The translations under genes were made by a program, and so were the position numbers. From Streptomyces odontomachi (GTDB lineage: Bacteria > Actinomycetota > Actinomycetes > Streptomycetales > Streptomycetaceae): a stretch of 64,000 bases of DNA. Where the stretch lies: contig NZ_JAMJWG010000001.1 of assembly GCF_024435355.1 (NCBI RefSeq), positions 558,001-622,000 on the forward strand, written 5' to 3'. The notes below the pieces were generated by a model. That model saw only the letters and a program-made list of their open reading frames with translations, did not search any database and was not told the DNA's origin. This document shows, piece after piece, positions 1 to 8,370 of this stretch. The number at the start of each line of letters is the position of its first letter. Positions within the stretch are counted from its first letter, which is position 1.

Positions 1-155
1 TCGGTCTTGCCCTGCCCGAGGGGCGAGGCGTGCGGGCCTGGCACAGGCGCCAGGCGGACGGGCTCAATGCCGCGTGGATGGAGCGATACCGCGCCATGTA
101 CCGCGGGGACGGGCACCTGGACGGGCCGCTTGAGGCTCCTGGGGACCAGGACTAG
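1..155 (+). CDS. C-terminal fragment of an unknown protein
   Basis: The reading frame that includes bases 3-5 stays open from the window edge to a TAG at 153-155 and gives about 50 residues. It contains a Trp/Arg/Tyr-rich stretch (HRRQADGLNAAWMERYRAMY) and an acidic tail. Nearly every third codon position is G or C, as expected for a real gene in this genome. I do not recognise the family and no domain is visible. The 5' end is outside the window. Confidence 0.45.
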   Translation, partial: GLALPEGRGVRAWHRRQADGLNAAWMERYRAMYRGDGHLDGPLEAPGDQD

Positions 156-174
156 GGTTCCCCAGAGGACGAGC

Positions 175-188
175 TTGAAAGCTTTCAA
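175..188. promoter_or_regulatory. LacI-family operator-like palindrome
   Basis: TTGAAAGCTTTCAA is a perfect 14-bp palindrome in an otherwise GC-rich intergenic stretch, 64 bp upstream of the rhamnose mutarotase start. It resembles the general TTGAAA-nn-TTTCAA shape of LacI/GalR operators. LacI-type control of sugar catabolism is common in actinobacteria, so repression of the rhamnose gene is the likely role. That role is inferred from position and sequence only. Confidence 0.5.
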
Positions 189-251
189 CCGCCAACCGCC
201 CTTGCCCCGCCTTCTCGCCCCCCGCCCCTACGGAGCACTCCGGGACTGCCT

Positions 252-572
252 GTGCAGCGTGTCTGTTTCCTGTTGAAGGTCCGCCGTGATCGCATCGACG
301 AGTACCGCGCGCGCCACGCCGAGGTGTGGCCCGAGATGCTGGCCGCGCTGTCCCGTACGGGGTGGCACAACTACTCGCTCTTCCTCCGCGAGGACGGCCT
401 GCTCGTGGGCTATCTGGAGACCGAGGACTTCGAGCGGGCCCGCGCCGCGATGGACGAGACGGACGTCAACGCCCGCTGGCAGGCGGAGATGGCCGAGTTC
501 TTCGAGGATCTGGACGAGGCCGCCCCCGACGGCGCGATGCGCCCGCTCACCGAGGTCTTCCACCTGGCCTGA
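252..572 (+). CDS. rhaM: L-rhamnose mutarotase (RhaM/RhaU family)
   Basis: 106 residues, the usual size for the DUF718/RhaM family, which interconverts the alpha and beta anomers of L-rhamnose in the cytoplasm so that rhamnose isomerase can use them. The family pattern is visible: an N-terminal strand ending in FLLKVR, then EYRARHAEVWPEM (with the conserved His), GWHNYSLFL, and a C-terminal WQAEMAEFF...L. The start is GTG at 252, which gives the conserved Q-R-V-C-F N-terminus. It follows a LacI-type palindrome at 175-188. No other rhamnose gene is in the window; any partners lie to the left. Confidence 0.85.
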   Translation: MQRVCFLLKVRRDRIDEYRARHAEVWPEMLAALSRTGWHNYSLFLREDGLLVGYLETEDFERARAAMDETDVNARWQAEMAEFFEDLDEAAPDGAMRPLTEVFHLA

Positions 573-602
573 CGGACCCTTCGTCCGGCCTGCCGCACGG
601 CC

Positions 603-806
603 CTACCGCTCATGGCCCGGGAGCCGTCCGCCACTCCCGGGCAGCTCCTCGCGCCCCGTTTCGGTCCCCGCGGGAAGTCGCTGGTAGGAGAACTGCTCGT
701 GCTCCTCGTCGCGATGCCTCTCCGCCCGCTTGGCCCGCTTCAGAACGAGCAGGGTGACGGGTCCACTGAGCAGGGTGACCACCGGTACGAGCGCCCACCA
801 CGTCAT
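603..806 (-). CDS. Small single-pass membrane protein, unknown
   Basis: 67 residues from an ATG at 806 preceded by GGAGAGGA. The N-terminus MTWWALVPVVTLLSGPVTLLVL is one hydrophobic membrane segment. A basic stretch (KRAKRAERH) and a polar tail rich in Glu, Gly and Pro follow. The basic flank suggests the tail is cytoplasmic. It has no recognised domain and is transcribed away from the SARP gene. It may be a lineage-specific small membrane protein. Confidence 0.6.
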   Translation of the reverse strand: MTWWALVPVVTLLSGPVTLLVLKRAKRAERHRDEEHEQFSYQRLPAGTETGREELPGSGGRLPGHER

Positions 807-865
807 GGGCCGTCCTCTCCTGCACGGCCCGAATCCGTGCACCTGTTTCGCCAACGGGCCCCAGC

Positions 866-891
866 TTGCCGGAGTTCTTTAGAACGGGCAA
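866..891. promoter_or_regulatory. Inverted repeat in the 305-bp gap before the SARP gene
   Basis: TTGCC (866-870) and GTTCT (874-878) are mirrored by AGAAC (881-885) and GGCAA (887-891) around a TT centre. This is the only clear structure between the small membrane protein start (806) and the SARP start (1112). It could be an operator for the divergent genes or a weak hairpin. The rest of the gap shows no recognisable promoter consensus. Confidence 0.35.
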
Positions 892-1111
892 AGGCGAGGA
901 TGCGAGATTTCCCTCCCTCGGCTACTGGACGGCGCGCTTGGTTACTGCCTAGTTTCATGCCCGTCGCCGAACTGGTGTGCTGCTCACCCAGCCGGGACCG
1001 CACCATCGCTCCTGCGCGCCGCCGACCCCTGTCCTGCGGCGCACGAAGGACGTGCCACGACCCCGAAGCATGCGATCGACGCACGACACCGAAGCCGGAG
1101 GTGAGGTCCGC

Positions 1112-2272
1112 TTGGACGACAGCACCGACAGACCCGGTGCCGTCCGCACCACCAGCACGGACGACGCGGGTGAACTACGGATGGCGGACCGCCCTCGATT
1201 CAGGGTCCTGGGCCCCCTGAGCATCACCAACGGCCTGGAGACCGCCGTGCTCCAGGCGTCCCGCCCCGCGGCCCTGCTCGCCGGCCTGCTGCTGCGGGCG
1301 AACACGGTGGTCTCCGCGGACTGGTTGCGCTGCCTCGTCTGGGGCGAGCGCACCCCGGCGAACGCCCGGTCGGCGTTACACACCTGCGTGTTGCGGCTGC
1401 GCCGGCTCTTCGAGAAGTACGGGGTCGGGGGCAACCTCATCGAGGCGGTGCCCGGCGGGTACCGGCTGAGCGCCGACGCGGACACCCTGGACCTGCTCGG
1501 GTTCCGCGCCACGGTCGCCCGGGCGCGGACCTGCGACGAACCCGAGGAAGCGGCACGGCTGCTCCGGGCGGCGCTGGCCCTGTGGCAGGAACCGCTGCTC
1601 GGCAACGTCAACTCCGAGCTGCTGCACCGCGACGAGGTGCCCCGGCTCGCCGAGGAACGGCTGCGGGTCGTCGAGGGACTCTTCGACGCCGAACTCCGGC
1701 TCGGCCGGCACCGCGAGATCCTGACCGACGCCTGGCAGGCGGTGCGCGCCCACCCGGCGCACGAGCGGCTCGCCGCCCAACTCGTCGAGGCGCTGTACCG
1801 CTCCGGCCGGCGGGCCGAGGCGCTCGCCGAGTACCGCCGGATCAAGGAACACTTGGCCGACGAGCTGGGCGTGGACCCCGATCCGTCGCTGCGCCGCCTC
1901 GAACTGGCCATCCTGCGCGGCGAGCTGCCGGACGAGCCGCGCTCCGCCATCCCGGTGGCCGCCCCGCGGTCCGTGCGGGCCGGGCCGCCCGCCGGCACCG
2001 CAGCCGCGGACCCGCAGGACGACCCCGCCACACCGGCACCGACCCCGGACGGCGCCACCGGCGCCGGCGTGCTGAAGATCCTGGTGGCGGCGGGCCTGTT
2101 GGAGGAGCGGCCGGAAGGCCGCTACCGGATGCACGACCTCTTGCGCACCTTCGCGCAGGCGGCCAGCGGCACCCCGCTGCCCGTCGCACCCCCCGGCCGG
2201 GACGACCGCTCCGACGCGGACGCGGCCCCGTCGCGGCCGGACGACTCCCCATGGCACCCCACGGAGGTTTGA
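1112..2272 (+). CDS. SARP-family transcriptional activator of RiPP cluster 1
   Basis: 386 residues. The start chosen is TTG at 1112 because GGAGGTGAG sits 6 nt upstream; GTG 1101 and ATG 1181 are alternatives. Order: winged-helix DNA-binding domain (about 28-120, FRVLGPLSI...), bacterial transcriptional activation (BTAD) domain (about 125-270, ending AEYRRIKEHLADELGVDPDPSL), a Pro/Ala-rich linker, then a short segment (about 320-352) ending GRYRMHDLLRTFA. That segment is what follows the NB-ARC ATPase in AfsR-type proteins, but no ATPase is present. Leu89 is encoded by TTA (1376-1378), so translation should depend on bldA tRNA. Only 5 nt separate it from the next gene, so it is cotranscribed with the biosynthetic operon and probably activates it. 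Confidence 0.85.
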   Translation: MDDSTDRPGAVRTTSTDDAGELRMADRPRFRVLGPLSITNGLETAVLQASRPAALLAGLLLRANTVVSADWLRCLVWGERTPANARSALHTCVLRLRRLFEKYGVGGNLIEAVPGGYRLSADADTLDLLGFRATVARARTCDEPEEAARLLRAALALWQEPLLGNVNSELLHRDEVPRLAEERLRVVEGLFDAELRLGRHREILTDAWQAVRAHPAHERLAAQLVEALYRSGRRAEALAEYRRIKEHLADELGVDPDPSLRRLELAILRGELPDEPRSAIPVAAPRSVRAGPPAGTAAADPQDDPATPAPTPDGATGAGVLKILVAAGLLEERPEGRYRMHDLLRTFAQAASGTPLPVAPPGRDDRSDADAAPSRPDDSPWHPTEV

Positions 2273-2277
2273 CTGCC

Positions 2278-4572
2278 ATGACCGAGACGCTGACGCCCTA
2301 TGAGGAGATCGCCGGGACACGGCCCCGCATGCGCAGGGACGTGCTCTACACGCGGACCCCGTCGGGAGTGCTGTTCCACAACGCCCAGGGCGGCTTCAAC
2401 GTCTCCTCCAAGGAGGCATACCGGTTCGCCACGGTCCTGGTGCCGCATCTGAACGGGGAGCGCCGGGTCGAGGACCTGTGCCAGGGCCTCGGGGAGCGCC
2501 AGCGCGACATGGTGGTCCGCCTCGTGCACGCACTCTACGCGCGTGGCTTCGCCCGAGACGTGCCCCCAGGCAGCGACGCCGCGGTGCTGCCCGAGCCGGT
2601 CGCCGAGCGGTTCGCTGAGCAGATCGGCTACCTCGACCACTACGCCGACGCCCCCGCCGAGCGCTTCGGCCGGTTCCGCGACACCCGGGTGGCGGTGCTC
2701 GGCGACGACCCGCTGGCTCGCTGGGCCGCGCTGAGCCTGCTGCGCAACGGCTGCGCCACGGTCGGCGTGACCGCGGACGTGACCGGCGCTCAGGAGTGGC
2801 GCGAGGTCCGGGAGGAGGCCGACGCACTGGCGTCCGCCGGCTGCCCCGTCGCGCTGGAGAGGGCGGGCGGCGACGGGGGACAGGACGGTGCCGCGCCGCC
2901 GGACTGGTCCGCGCTCGAGGGTTACGACGTCGTGGTGGCGACCGGTCAGGACGCCGGGCTGCGGCACCTGGTGCGGCTGCTGGAGCAGGGTGTGCCGCGG
3001 GGGCGCACCCTGCTGCCCGCCTGGCAGTTCGGGCGGAAGCTGGTCGTCGGCCCGTCGATGACGGCGGACGGCACCGGCTGCTGGTCGTGCGCCGCGCTGC
3101 GGTTGGGGGCCAACGGCGCCGCCGCCGACGCCGCGCAGCTGTGGAGCGGCCTGAGCCCGGCCGGACCGCTGGACGGTGGGGCGGCGCCGGTCACCGGACC
3201 GCTCGCCGCCATGGCCGGCAACCTGCTGGGCTACGAGGTCTTCCGGCAGCGCACCGGAGCCCTGCCCGCCGAGACCGAGCGGCAGCTGATCGTGCAGGAC
3301 CTCGACTCGCTCGACGTCGCCGCCGAGCCGCTGCTGCCGCACCCGCGCTGCCGGTACTGCGGCCCTGCGCCGGCCACGGCGGACGGCACCGAGCCGGCCC
3401 CCGACCTGCTCGCCGTCGACCTGGACGCGGCGGACACGCCGGCCGGGCCGGACGCCCTGCCGGCCGACGGGGCGGCCGACGAGCAGGCGGCCCGGGACGC
3501 GCTCGCCGAGCTGGACCGCCGTGCGCCGCTGGTGCAGGAACGGGCCGGCGTCTTCGGCGCCTTCACCGACGAGGACTGGGAGCAGACCCCGCTCAAGATC
3601 AGCACGGTGCGCCTGGGCATCGCGCCGGGCCGGCACCGGGAGGTCGCAGCGTGCGACGTGCACCATGTCGCGGGCGCCCGGCTGCGGGCGCTGCTGGCGG
3701 CGGCGGAGGTGTACGCCGAGCACGTGGTGCCGGCGGCGGTGCTGGACGGTCCTGCGCTGGAGAAGGCCCGCGCCACCTGGCCGCTCGTGGCGCCCGCCGC
3801 GCTGGCCATCTCCAGCGGCCTGGCGGCCCGGCCCGACGCCGTCGCCCGGTGGGCAGCGGCGACGTCCCTGCTCGACGGGCGCACCCACCTCGTGCCGGCC
3901 GCCGCCCTGCGCCCCTTCGGCCCGGAGAACGCGACCGGTGTGTTCGAGCGGACCGGCGCGGGCATGTCCGCCGGGGCGACTCGGGACGCCGCCGCGGCAG
4001 GCGCCCTGGCGTCGGCCCTCGCGTACGACGCCCTGCGCCGCGCGGTGCGCCACGAGACGCCGGTGACGTCACTCGAGCTCCAGCGCCTCGCCGACGACCC
4101 CGAACTGCTCTTCCTCACCCGTTCCGCCGGCCATCTCGGCGTCACCGTCGAGCTGCTGGACCTCGGTTCGGACCCGCTCGCCGTGGTGCTGGCCCGCGCG
4201 GTGGACCCGCGCACCGGCGCGTGGCGCTGGGCCGTCGCGGGCTCGCCACGACGGCGCCAGGCGGTCCTCGAGGCGCTGCGCGACCTGCTGGGCGCGGTGC
4301 AGCGCGCCGCCCAGGTGGCCGACGGCTCCGACGGTGTGCACGGTGGTGCGGGCGATCCGCTCTGGGCCGGCCTCGACGTGGGCACCCTCGCCGCGGCCGG
4401 CGACTGCGGGGCGGCCCTGGACGCGGCGGTCACCTGGCACACGGCCCTGGACGCCCTGCGCGCCGCCGGCCGGGACGCCCTGGTGGCCGATGCGGACGCG
4501 GCCGACCTGCGCTCCGGTGGCGTACACGTGACCCGCGTACTGCTCGTCGACGGGATGCGGCACGGTGACTGA
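2278..4572 (+). CDS. RRE/ThiF-like leader-binding protein (TOMM partner protein)
   Basis: 764 residues. This is the non-catalytic partner that binds the precursor leader and delivers it to the YcaO cyclodehydratase, as TbtF does in thiomuracin biosynthesis. An N-terminal PqqD-like recognition element (about 1-95) is followed by a degenerate E1/ThiF fold (about 130-350). Zinc-type pairs C268-C271 (GCWSC) and C358-C361 (CRYC) are visible. The C-terminal half (about 540-700) resembles a decayed YcaO domain (GAGMSAGATRDAAAAGALAS). The start is ATG 2278, 5 nt after the SARP stop, and the stop overlaps the next gene by 8 nt. Function is assigned by family and context. Confidence 0.82.
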   Translation: MTETLTPYEEIAGTRPRMRRDVLYTRTPSGVLFHNAQGGFNVSSKEAYRFATVLVPHLNGERRVEDLCQGLGERQRDMVVRLVHALYARGFARDVPPGSDAAVLPEPVAERFAEQIGYLDHYADAPAERFGRFRDTRVAVLGDDPLARWAALSLLRNGCATVGVTADVTGAQEWREVREEADALASAGCPVALERAGGDGGQDGAAPPDWSALEGYDVVVATGQDAGLRHLVRLLEQGVPRGRTLLPAWQFGRKLVVGPSMTADGTGCWSCAALRLGANGAAADAAQLWSGLSPAGPLDGGAAPVTGPLAAMAGNLLGYEVFRQRTGALPAETERQLIVQDLDSLDVAAEPLLPHPRCRYCGPAPATADGTEPAPDLLAVDLDAADTPAGPDALPADGAADEQAARDALAELDRRAPLVQERAGVFGAFTDEDWEQTPLKISTVRLGIAPGRHREVAACDVHHVAGARLRALLAAAEVYAEHVVPAAVLDGPALEKARATWPLVAPAALAISSGLAARPDAVARWAAATSLLDGRTHLVPAAALRPFGPENATGVFERTGAGMSAGATRDAAAAGALASALAYDALRRAVRHETPVTSLELQRLADDPELLFLTRSAGHLGVTVELLDLGSDPLAVVLARAVDPRTGAWRWAVAGSPRRRQAVLEALRDLLGAVQRAAQVADGSDGVHGGAGDPLWAGLDVGTLAAAGDCGAALDAAVTWHTALDALRAAGRDALVADADAADLRSGGVHVTRVLLVDGMRHGD

Positions 4573-6679
4573 GGTGCTCTCGCCGCAAGGCCCCGGGGCG
4601 GGCGCGGCGCGTGTAGAGCGCCCTGTCCAGCCGCCGGGGCCGGGCCGTGCCCCGCTGGCCGTGACGGGCTTCACCGGTCCCTGGCGGACGGCCTGCGCCC
4701 GGCTGGCCGACGCACTCACCGCCCGCCTCGCGCCCCATGCCGCGGCCGGCCTGACCGGCCTGGACGTCGAGGTGTCCGCCCTGGGCGCACGTGACGAACT
4801 GGCCGTTTCCGCAGCCGATTCGGCCGACCCCGACCGGGTGCCGGTGCGCCTGTACGGGCACACCGCGGTGGTCGGGCCGTTCCCAGCGGCGCAGGGGGTG
4901 CGTTCCTCGGCAGGGGAGCGGCGGCCCTGCGCGCTGTGCCTGGCCCGCCGCTGGCAGGCGGTGCGCGCCGACACGCTGCGGGACGCCGTCGAACTCGGCG
5001 ACGGCACCCGGGCGGCGGGCAGCCCGCCCGGCACCGGAGGCTTCGCGGCGGACGCCCTCGCCGCGCTGGTCGCCGGGCACCGCATCCGGGAGCGGGCCGG
5101 CGGCGGCCGCGTGGCCGGCTACGCCGCGGTGTACCTGGTCGATCTGGAGACGCTGCACGTCTCGGCCTTCCCGCTGGTACCGGAGGCGGAGTGCCCGCGC
5201 TGTGACGTCCGCACCGACGACGGGCCGGAGGCTGCCCGGGTGGTGCCGGAGTCCGCGCCGAAGCCGACGCGGAACACCTTCCGGCTGCGCCCGATCGACG
5301 CCTACCACCTGCCGTTGGAGGCGTTCGTCAACCCGGTCACCGGCATGCTCGGCCCCTCGGTGGTGCCCGATCTGGCGTCGGCCTCGACCTCGTCCGTGGT
5401 GGGCGCGTTCACCACACGGTCCGGCAGCTACCTGCGGGACTGCTTCTGGGGCGGGCACGCGGGCAGCTACGGGACCAGCGTGCGGGTCGGGGTGCTGGAG
5501 GGCCTGGAGCGGTTCGCCGGCATGCGGGCACGTGCCCGGCGCACCACGGTGACCGCTTCCCTGGACGAGTTGGGCGAGACGGCGCTCGACCCTCGGGTGT
5601 GCGGTCTGTACGACGACGCCTGCCACGCCGCCGAACCGGATCTGCCGCGGTTCGACCCGAGCCGTCCGATCGCCTGGGTGTGGGGCTGGTCGCTGCGCGA
5701 CGAGCGCCCCGTGCTCATCCCGGAGATCCTCGCGTACTACCACGCACCCGGCGGGGCACGGCGACGGTTCGTCCAGGAGAGCTCCAACGGCTGCGCCTCC
5801 GGCGGCAGCATGACGGAGGCGGTGCTGTACGGCCTGATGGAGGCCGTGGAGCGGGACGCCTTCCTGCTGGCCTGGTACGGCCGGGCCCCGCTGCCCGAGA
5901 TCGACCCCGCGAGCAGCACCCGCCCCCAGACCCGGGCGATGATCGACCGGCTCGCCCTGTACGGCTACCGCGCCCGGTTCTTCGACACCCGCGTCACCTT
6001 CCCCATCCCGGTGGTGACCGCGGTCGCCGAGCGGGTCGACGGCGGCCTGGGCCGGATGTGCTTCGGCGCCGGCGCCGGCCTGGACCCGGAGGCGGCGCTC
6101 GCCGCGGGGCTGTGCGAGATCGCCACCGACTCCGTCAACCTGCGCCGCCGCACGGTGCGCGAGGAGCGCCGGCTGCGGGCGATGGCCGACGACTTCGACC
6201 GGGTGGCCGTCCTGCACGACCATCCGCTGCTGTACGGACTGCCGGAGATGGCGCCGTACACCGCGTTCCTGCTCGACCGTGAACAGGGCGAACGGGGTGA
6301 ACGGGGCGAACGCGGGGCGGACGGCGCGGACGGTGACCGGGCCGGCCGCCCCATGACGCCGCTCACGGCACTGGCGTCCGGGCCCGGCGCGCTCGTCCCG
6401 GGCGATGACCTCCGGGACGACCTGGAACGCTGCGTCGCCGCGGTCACCGCGCACGGCTTCGACGTGCTGGTCGTCGACCAGACCAGCCCCGAGCAGCGCG
6501 ACCTCGGCTTCGCCACGGCCCGGGTGATGGTCCCGGGGCTGCTGCCGATCGACTTCGGCTGGCGGCGCCAGCGCGCGCGGCACCTGGCCCGTACCCGTAC
6601 CGCGCTGCGCCAGGCCGGCCTGCGCACCCGGGACCTGCGCACGGACGAGATCAACCCGGCGCCGCACCCGTTCCCCTGA
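4565..6679 (+). CDS. YcaO cyclodehydratase 1
   Basis: 704 residues; GTG start inside the previous gene. YcaO enzymes use ATP to cyclise Cys, Ser or Thr side chains onto the backbone, giving thiazolines or oxazolines in RiPP precursors. The N-terminal third carries two CxxC pairs (C122/C125 and C210/C213) typical of the ThiF-derived leader-binding module fused to actinobacterial YcaOs. The YcaO core holds SSNGCASGGSMTEA and the Glu-rich LMEAVERDAFLLAWYG ATP/Mg segment. The chain ends PAPHPFP, the Pro-rich C-terminus seen in azoline-forming YcaOs. A low-complexity GERGERGERGADGADG insert lies near residue 580. It is paralogous to the YcaO at 15495. Confidence 0.9.
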   Translation: MTEVLSPQGPGAGAARVERPVQPPGPGRAPLAVTGFTGPWRTACARLADALTARLAPHAAAGLTGLDVEVSALGARDELAVSAADSADPDRVPVRLYGHTAVVGPFPAAQGVRSSAGERRPCALCLARRWQAVRADTLRDAVELGDGTRAAGSPPGTGGFAADALAALVAGHRIRERAGGGRVAGYAAVYLVDLETLHVSAFPLVPEAECPRCDVRTDDGPEAARVVPESAPKPTRNTFRLRPIDAYHLPLEAFVNPVTGMLGPSVVPDLASASTSSVVGAFTTRSGSYLRDCFWGGHAGSYGTSVRVGVLEGLERFAGMRARARRTTVTASLDELGETALDPRVCGLYDDACHAAEPDLPRFDPSRPIAWVWGWSLRDERPVLIPEILAYYHAPGGARRRFVQESSNGCASGGSMTEAVLYGLMEAVERDAFLLAWYGRAPLPEIDPASSTRPQTRAMIDRLALYGYRARFFDTRVTFPIPVVTAVAERVDGGLGRMCFGAGAGLDPEAALAAGLCEIATDSVNLRRRTVREERRLRAMADDFDRVAVLHDHPLLYGLPEMAPYTAFLLDREQGERGERGERGADGADGDRAGRPMTPLTALASGPGALVPGDDLRDDLERCVAAVTAHGFDVLVVDQTSPEQRDLGFATARVMVPGLLPIDFGWRRQRARHLARTRTALRQAGLRTRDLRTDEINPAPHPFP

Positions 6680-6734
6680 GCACGCCGCCGCACCGACCCA
6701 CCCGCCTGCCGACCGTTCACGAAAGGGAGTGGCC

Positions 6735-8336
6735 ATGGGGTTCGCCCATGAGTACGCCACCGCGATCATGCGCAGAGGCCGGATCCCCATGGAACCGGCC
6801 GACTGGGTGCCCGACTGGGGCGACCGCCCGCGCAAGGGCAAGTTCTTCCCCGGCGTGGACTCCTTCCCGCTGCCGGACGGCGGCTGCCCTGCGGACGCCA
6901 CCCTGCACCGCGGCCTGTACGGGCCGGGCGGCGAGCGGCCGTTCGACCTGCCGCTGCTGGGCGCGATGCTGCGGGACTCCTACGGTCTCGTCGGCCGCCG
7001 CCTCGCCGTGCAGGCCAACACGGACCTGGGGTCGCTACCGTTCTACCGGCACGCCAACTGGTCGCGCGGCACGGCCTCCGGCGGCGGGCTCTACCCGGTC
7101 GGCGTGCACTGGGTCACCGGCCCGAGCGGTCCCCTCGCGCCGGGCGTGTACTACTACTCCACGCCGCACCACAGCATGCAGCGGCTGCTCGCCGGGGACG
7201 TCACGGGCGAGGTGCGGGCGGCGCTCGGCGGGCGTGCGGCGGCCGACGGCTGCGACCAGTTCCTGGTGCTCGGCGTCTCCTTCTGGCAGAACGCGTTCAA
7301 GTACAACAGCTTCTGCTACCACGCGGTCACCATGGACGTGGGCACCGTGCTGGGGACCTGGCGCTTGTGGGCGCGTGCGGCCGGCGCGCACATCGGGCCG
7401 CACCTGTGGTTCGACGAGCCGCGCCTGGGCCGGCTGCTGGGCCTCGACGCCGACGAGGAGGGGCTGTTCGCGGTGGTGCCGCTGCGCTGGCGGGGCGCCG
7501 CGCCGCGCACGGAACGACCGGTCGACGCAGGAGTACCGGGTGCGCCCCGGGTGCGCCTGTCAGACCAGGTGCTCTCCCGGCGCGTGACCACCTTCGAGAC
7601 GGTGCAGCGCATCCACGCGGCGACCCTGGAGGGCGCCGCGTACCCGCCCGCCCCAGGGGCCCTCACCCCGGCGCTCCCGGCGCCCCCGGCACCGGACGCC
7701 CGGGTGGTCGCGCTGCCCGAGCCGCCGCCGCTCGACATGACCGTACGCGCGGCGCTGCGGCACCGGCGCAGCAGCTTCGGCCGGTTCGAGGCGACCGAGC
7801 CGATCGACGCCCGGCAGCTGTCCGGCGTGCTGGCCGCTGCCGACGGGTGCGGCGGCCTCGGCAGCGAGCCGGAGACCGCCGGGCAGACCCCGCTGACCAG
7901 CCTGTACGTCATCGTCAACCATGTGTCCGGGGTGGCACGCGGGCTGTACCGGTACGACCGCGACGGCCGGTCGCTGCGGTTGGTGAAGGAGGGCGACTTC
8001 GGGGCGTTCCTCCAGACGAACTACTTCCTCTCCAACTACAACGTCGAGCGGGCCGCCGCCGTCCTGGTGCCGGCGGTGCGCACGCACGCCGTCCTGGACG
8101 CCGTGGGGGACCGCGGCTACCGGCTGGTGAACGCCACCGTCGGCGCCGTCGCGCAGTCGGTCTACACCGCGTCCGCCGCACTGTCCCTCGGCTGCGGGGT
8201 GGCCCTGGGCTTCGACAGCGTCTCCTTCGCCGAGCAGATGGGCCAGGACGACGTGACCGGTGAACTGCCACTGCTGATCATGATGATCGGTCATGAGCGG
8301 CCCCGCCCGGCCGACTTCCGCTACGACATCGCCTAG
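6735..8336 (+). CDS. SagB-type azoline dehydrogenase (FMN)
   Basis: 533 residues. The family oxidises thiazoline/oxazoline rings to aromatic azoles with FMN. Two nitroreductase-like halves are visible: an N-terminal half with SRGTASGGGLYPVGVHW, and a C-terminal half starting RHRRSSFGRFE, whose basic residues fit FMN phosphate binding, and containing the region around NYNVERAAAVLVPA. The ATG at 6735 is preferred over GTG 6729 because AAGGGAG lies just upstream. It follows YcaO 1 by 55 nt in the same operon. Its presence implies that the final product carries aromatic azoles. Confidence 0.87.
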   Translation: MGFAHEYATAIMRRGRIPMEPADWVPDWGDRPRKGKFFPGVDSFPLPDGGCPADATLHRGLYGPGGERPFDLPLLGAMLRDSYGLVGRRLAVQANTDLGSLPFYRHANWSRGTASGGGLYPVGVHWVTGPSGPLAPGVYYYSTPHHSMQRLLAGDVTGEVRAALGGRAAADGCDQFLVLGVSFWQNAFKYNSFCYHAVTMDVGTVLGTWRLWARAAGAHIGPHLWFDEPRLGRLLGLDADEEGLFAVVPLRWRGAAPRTERPVDAGVPGAPRVRLSDQVLSRRVTTFETVQRIHAATLEGAAYPPAPGALTPALPAPPAPDARVVALPEPPPLDMTVRAALRHRRSSFGRFEATEPIDARQLSGVLAAADGCGGLGSEPETAGQTPLTSLYVIVNHVSGVARGLYRYDRDGRSLRLVKEGDFGAFLQTNYFLSNYNVERAAAVLVPAVRTHAVLDAVGDRGYRLVNATVGAVAQSVYTASAALSLGCGVALGFDSVSFAEQMGQDDVTGELPLLIMMIGHERPRPADFRYDIA

Positions 8337-8370
8337 CCATGCGCACCATCACGGGGAAGGGGGGACCGTC

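Noticed and set aside
2122..4053. Long minus-strand frame opposite the RRE/ThiF-like gene
   Set aside because: High-GC DNA gives long open antisense frames; the plus-strand frame has proper motifs and operon overlaps.
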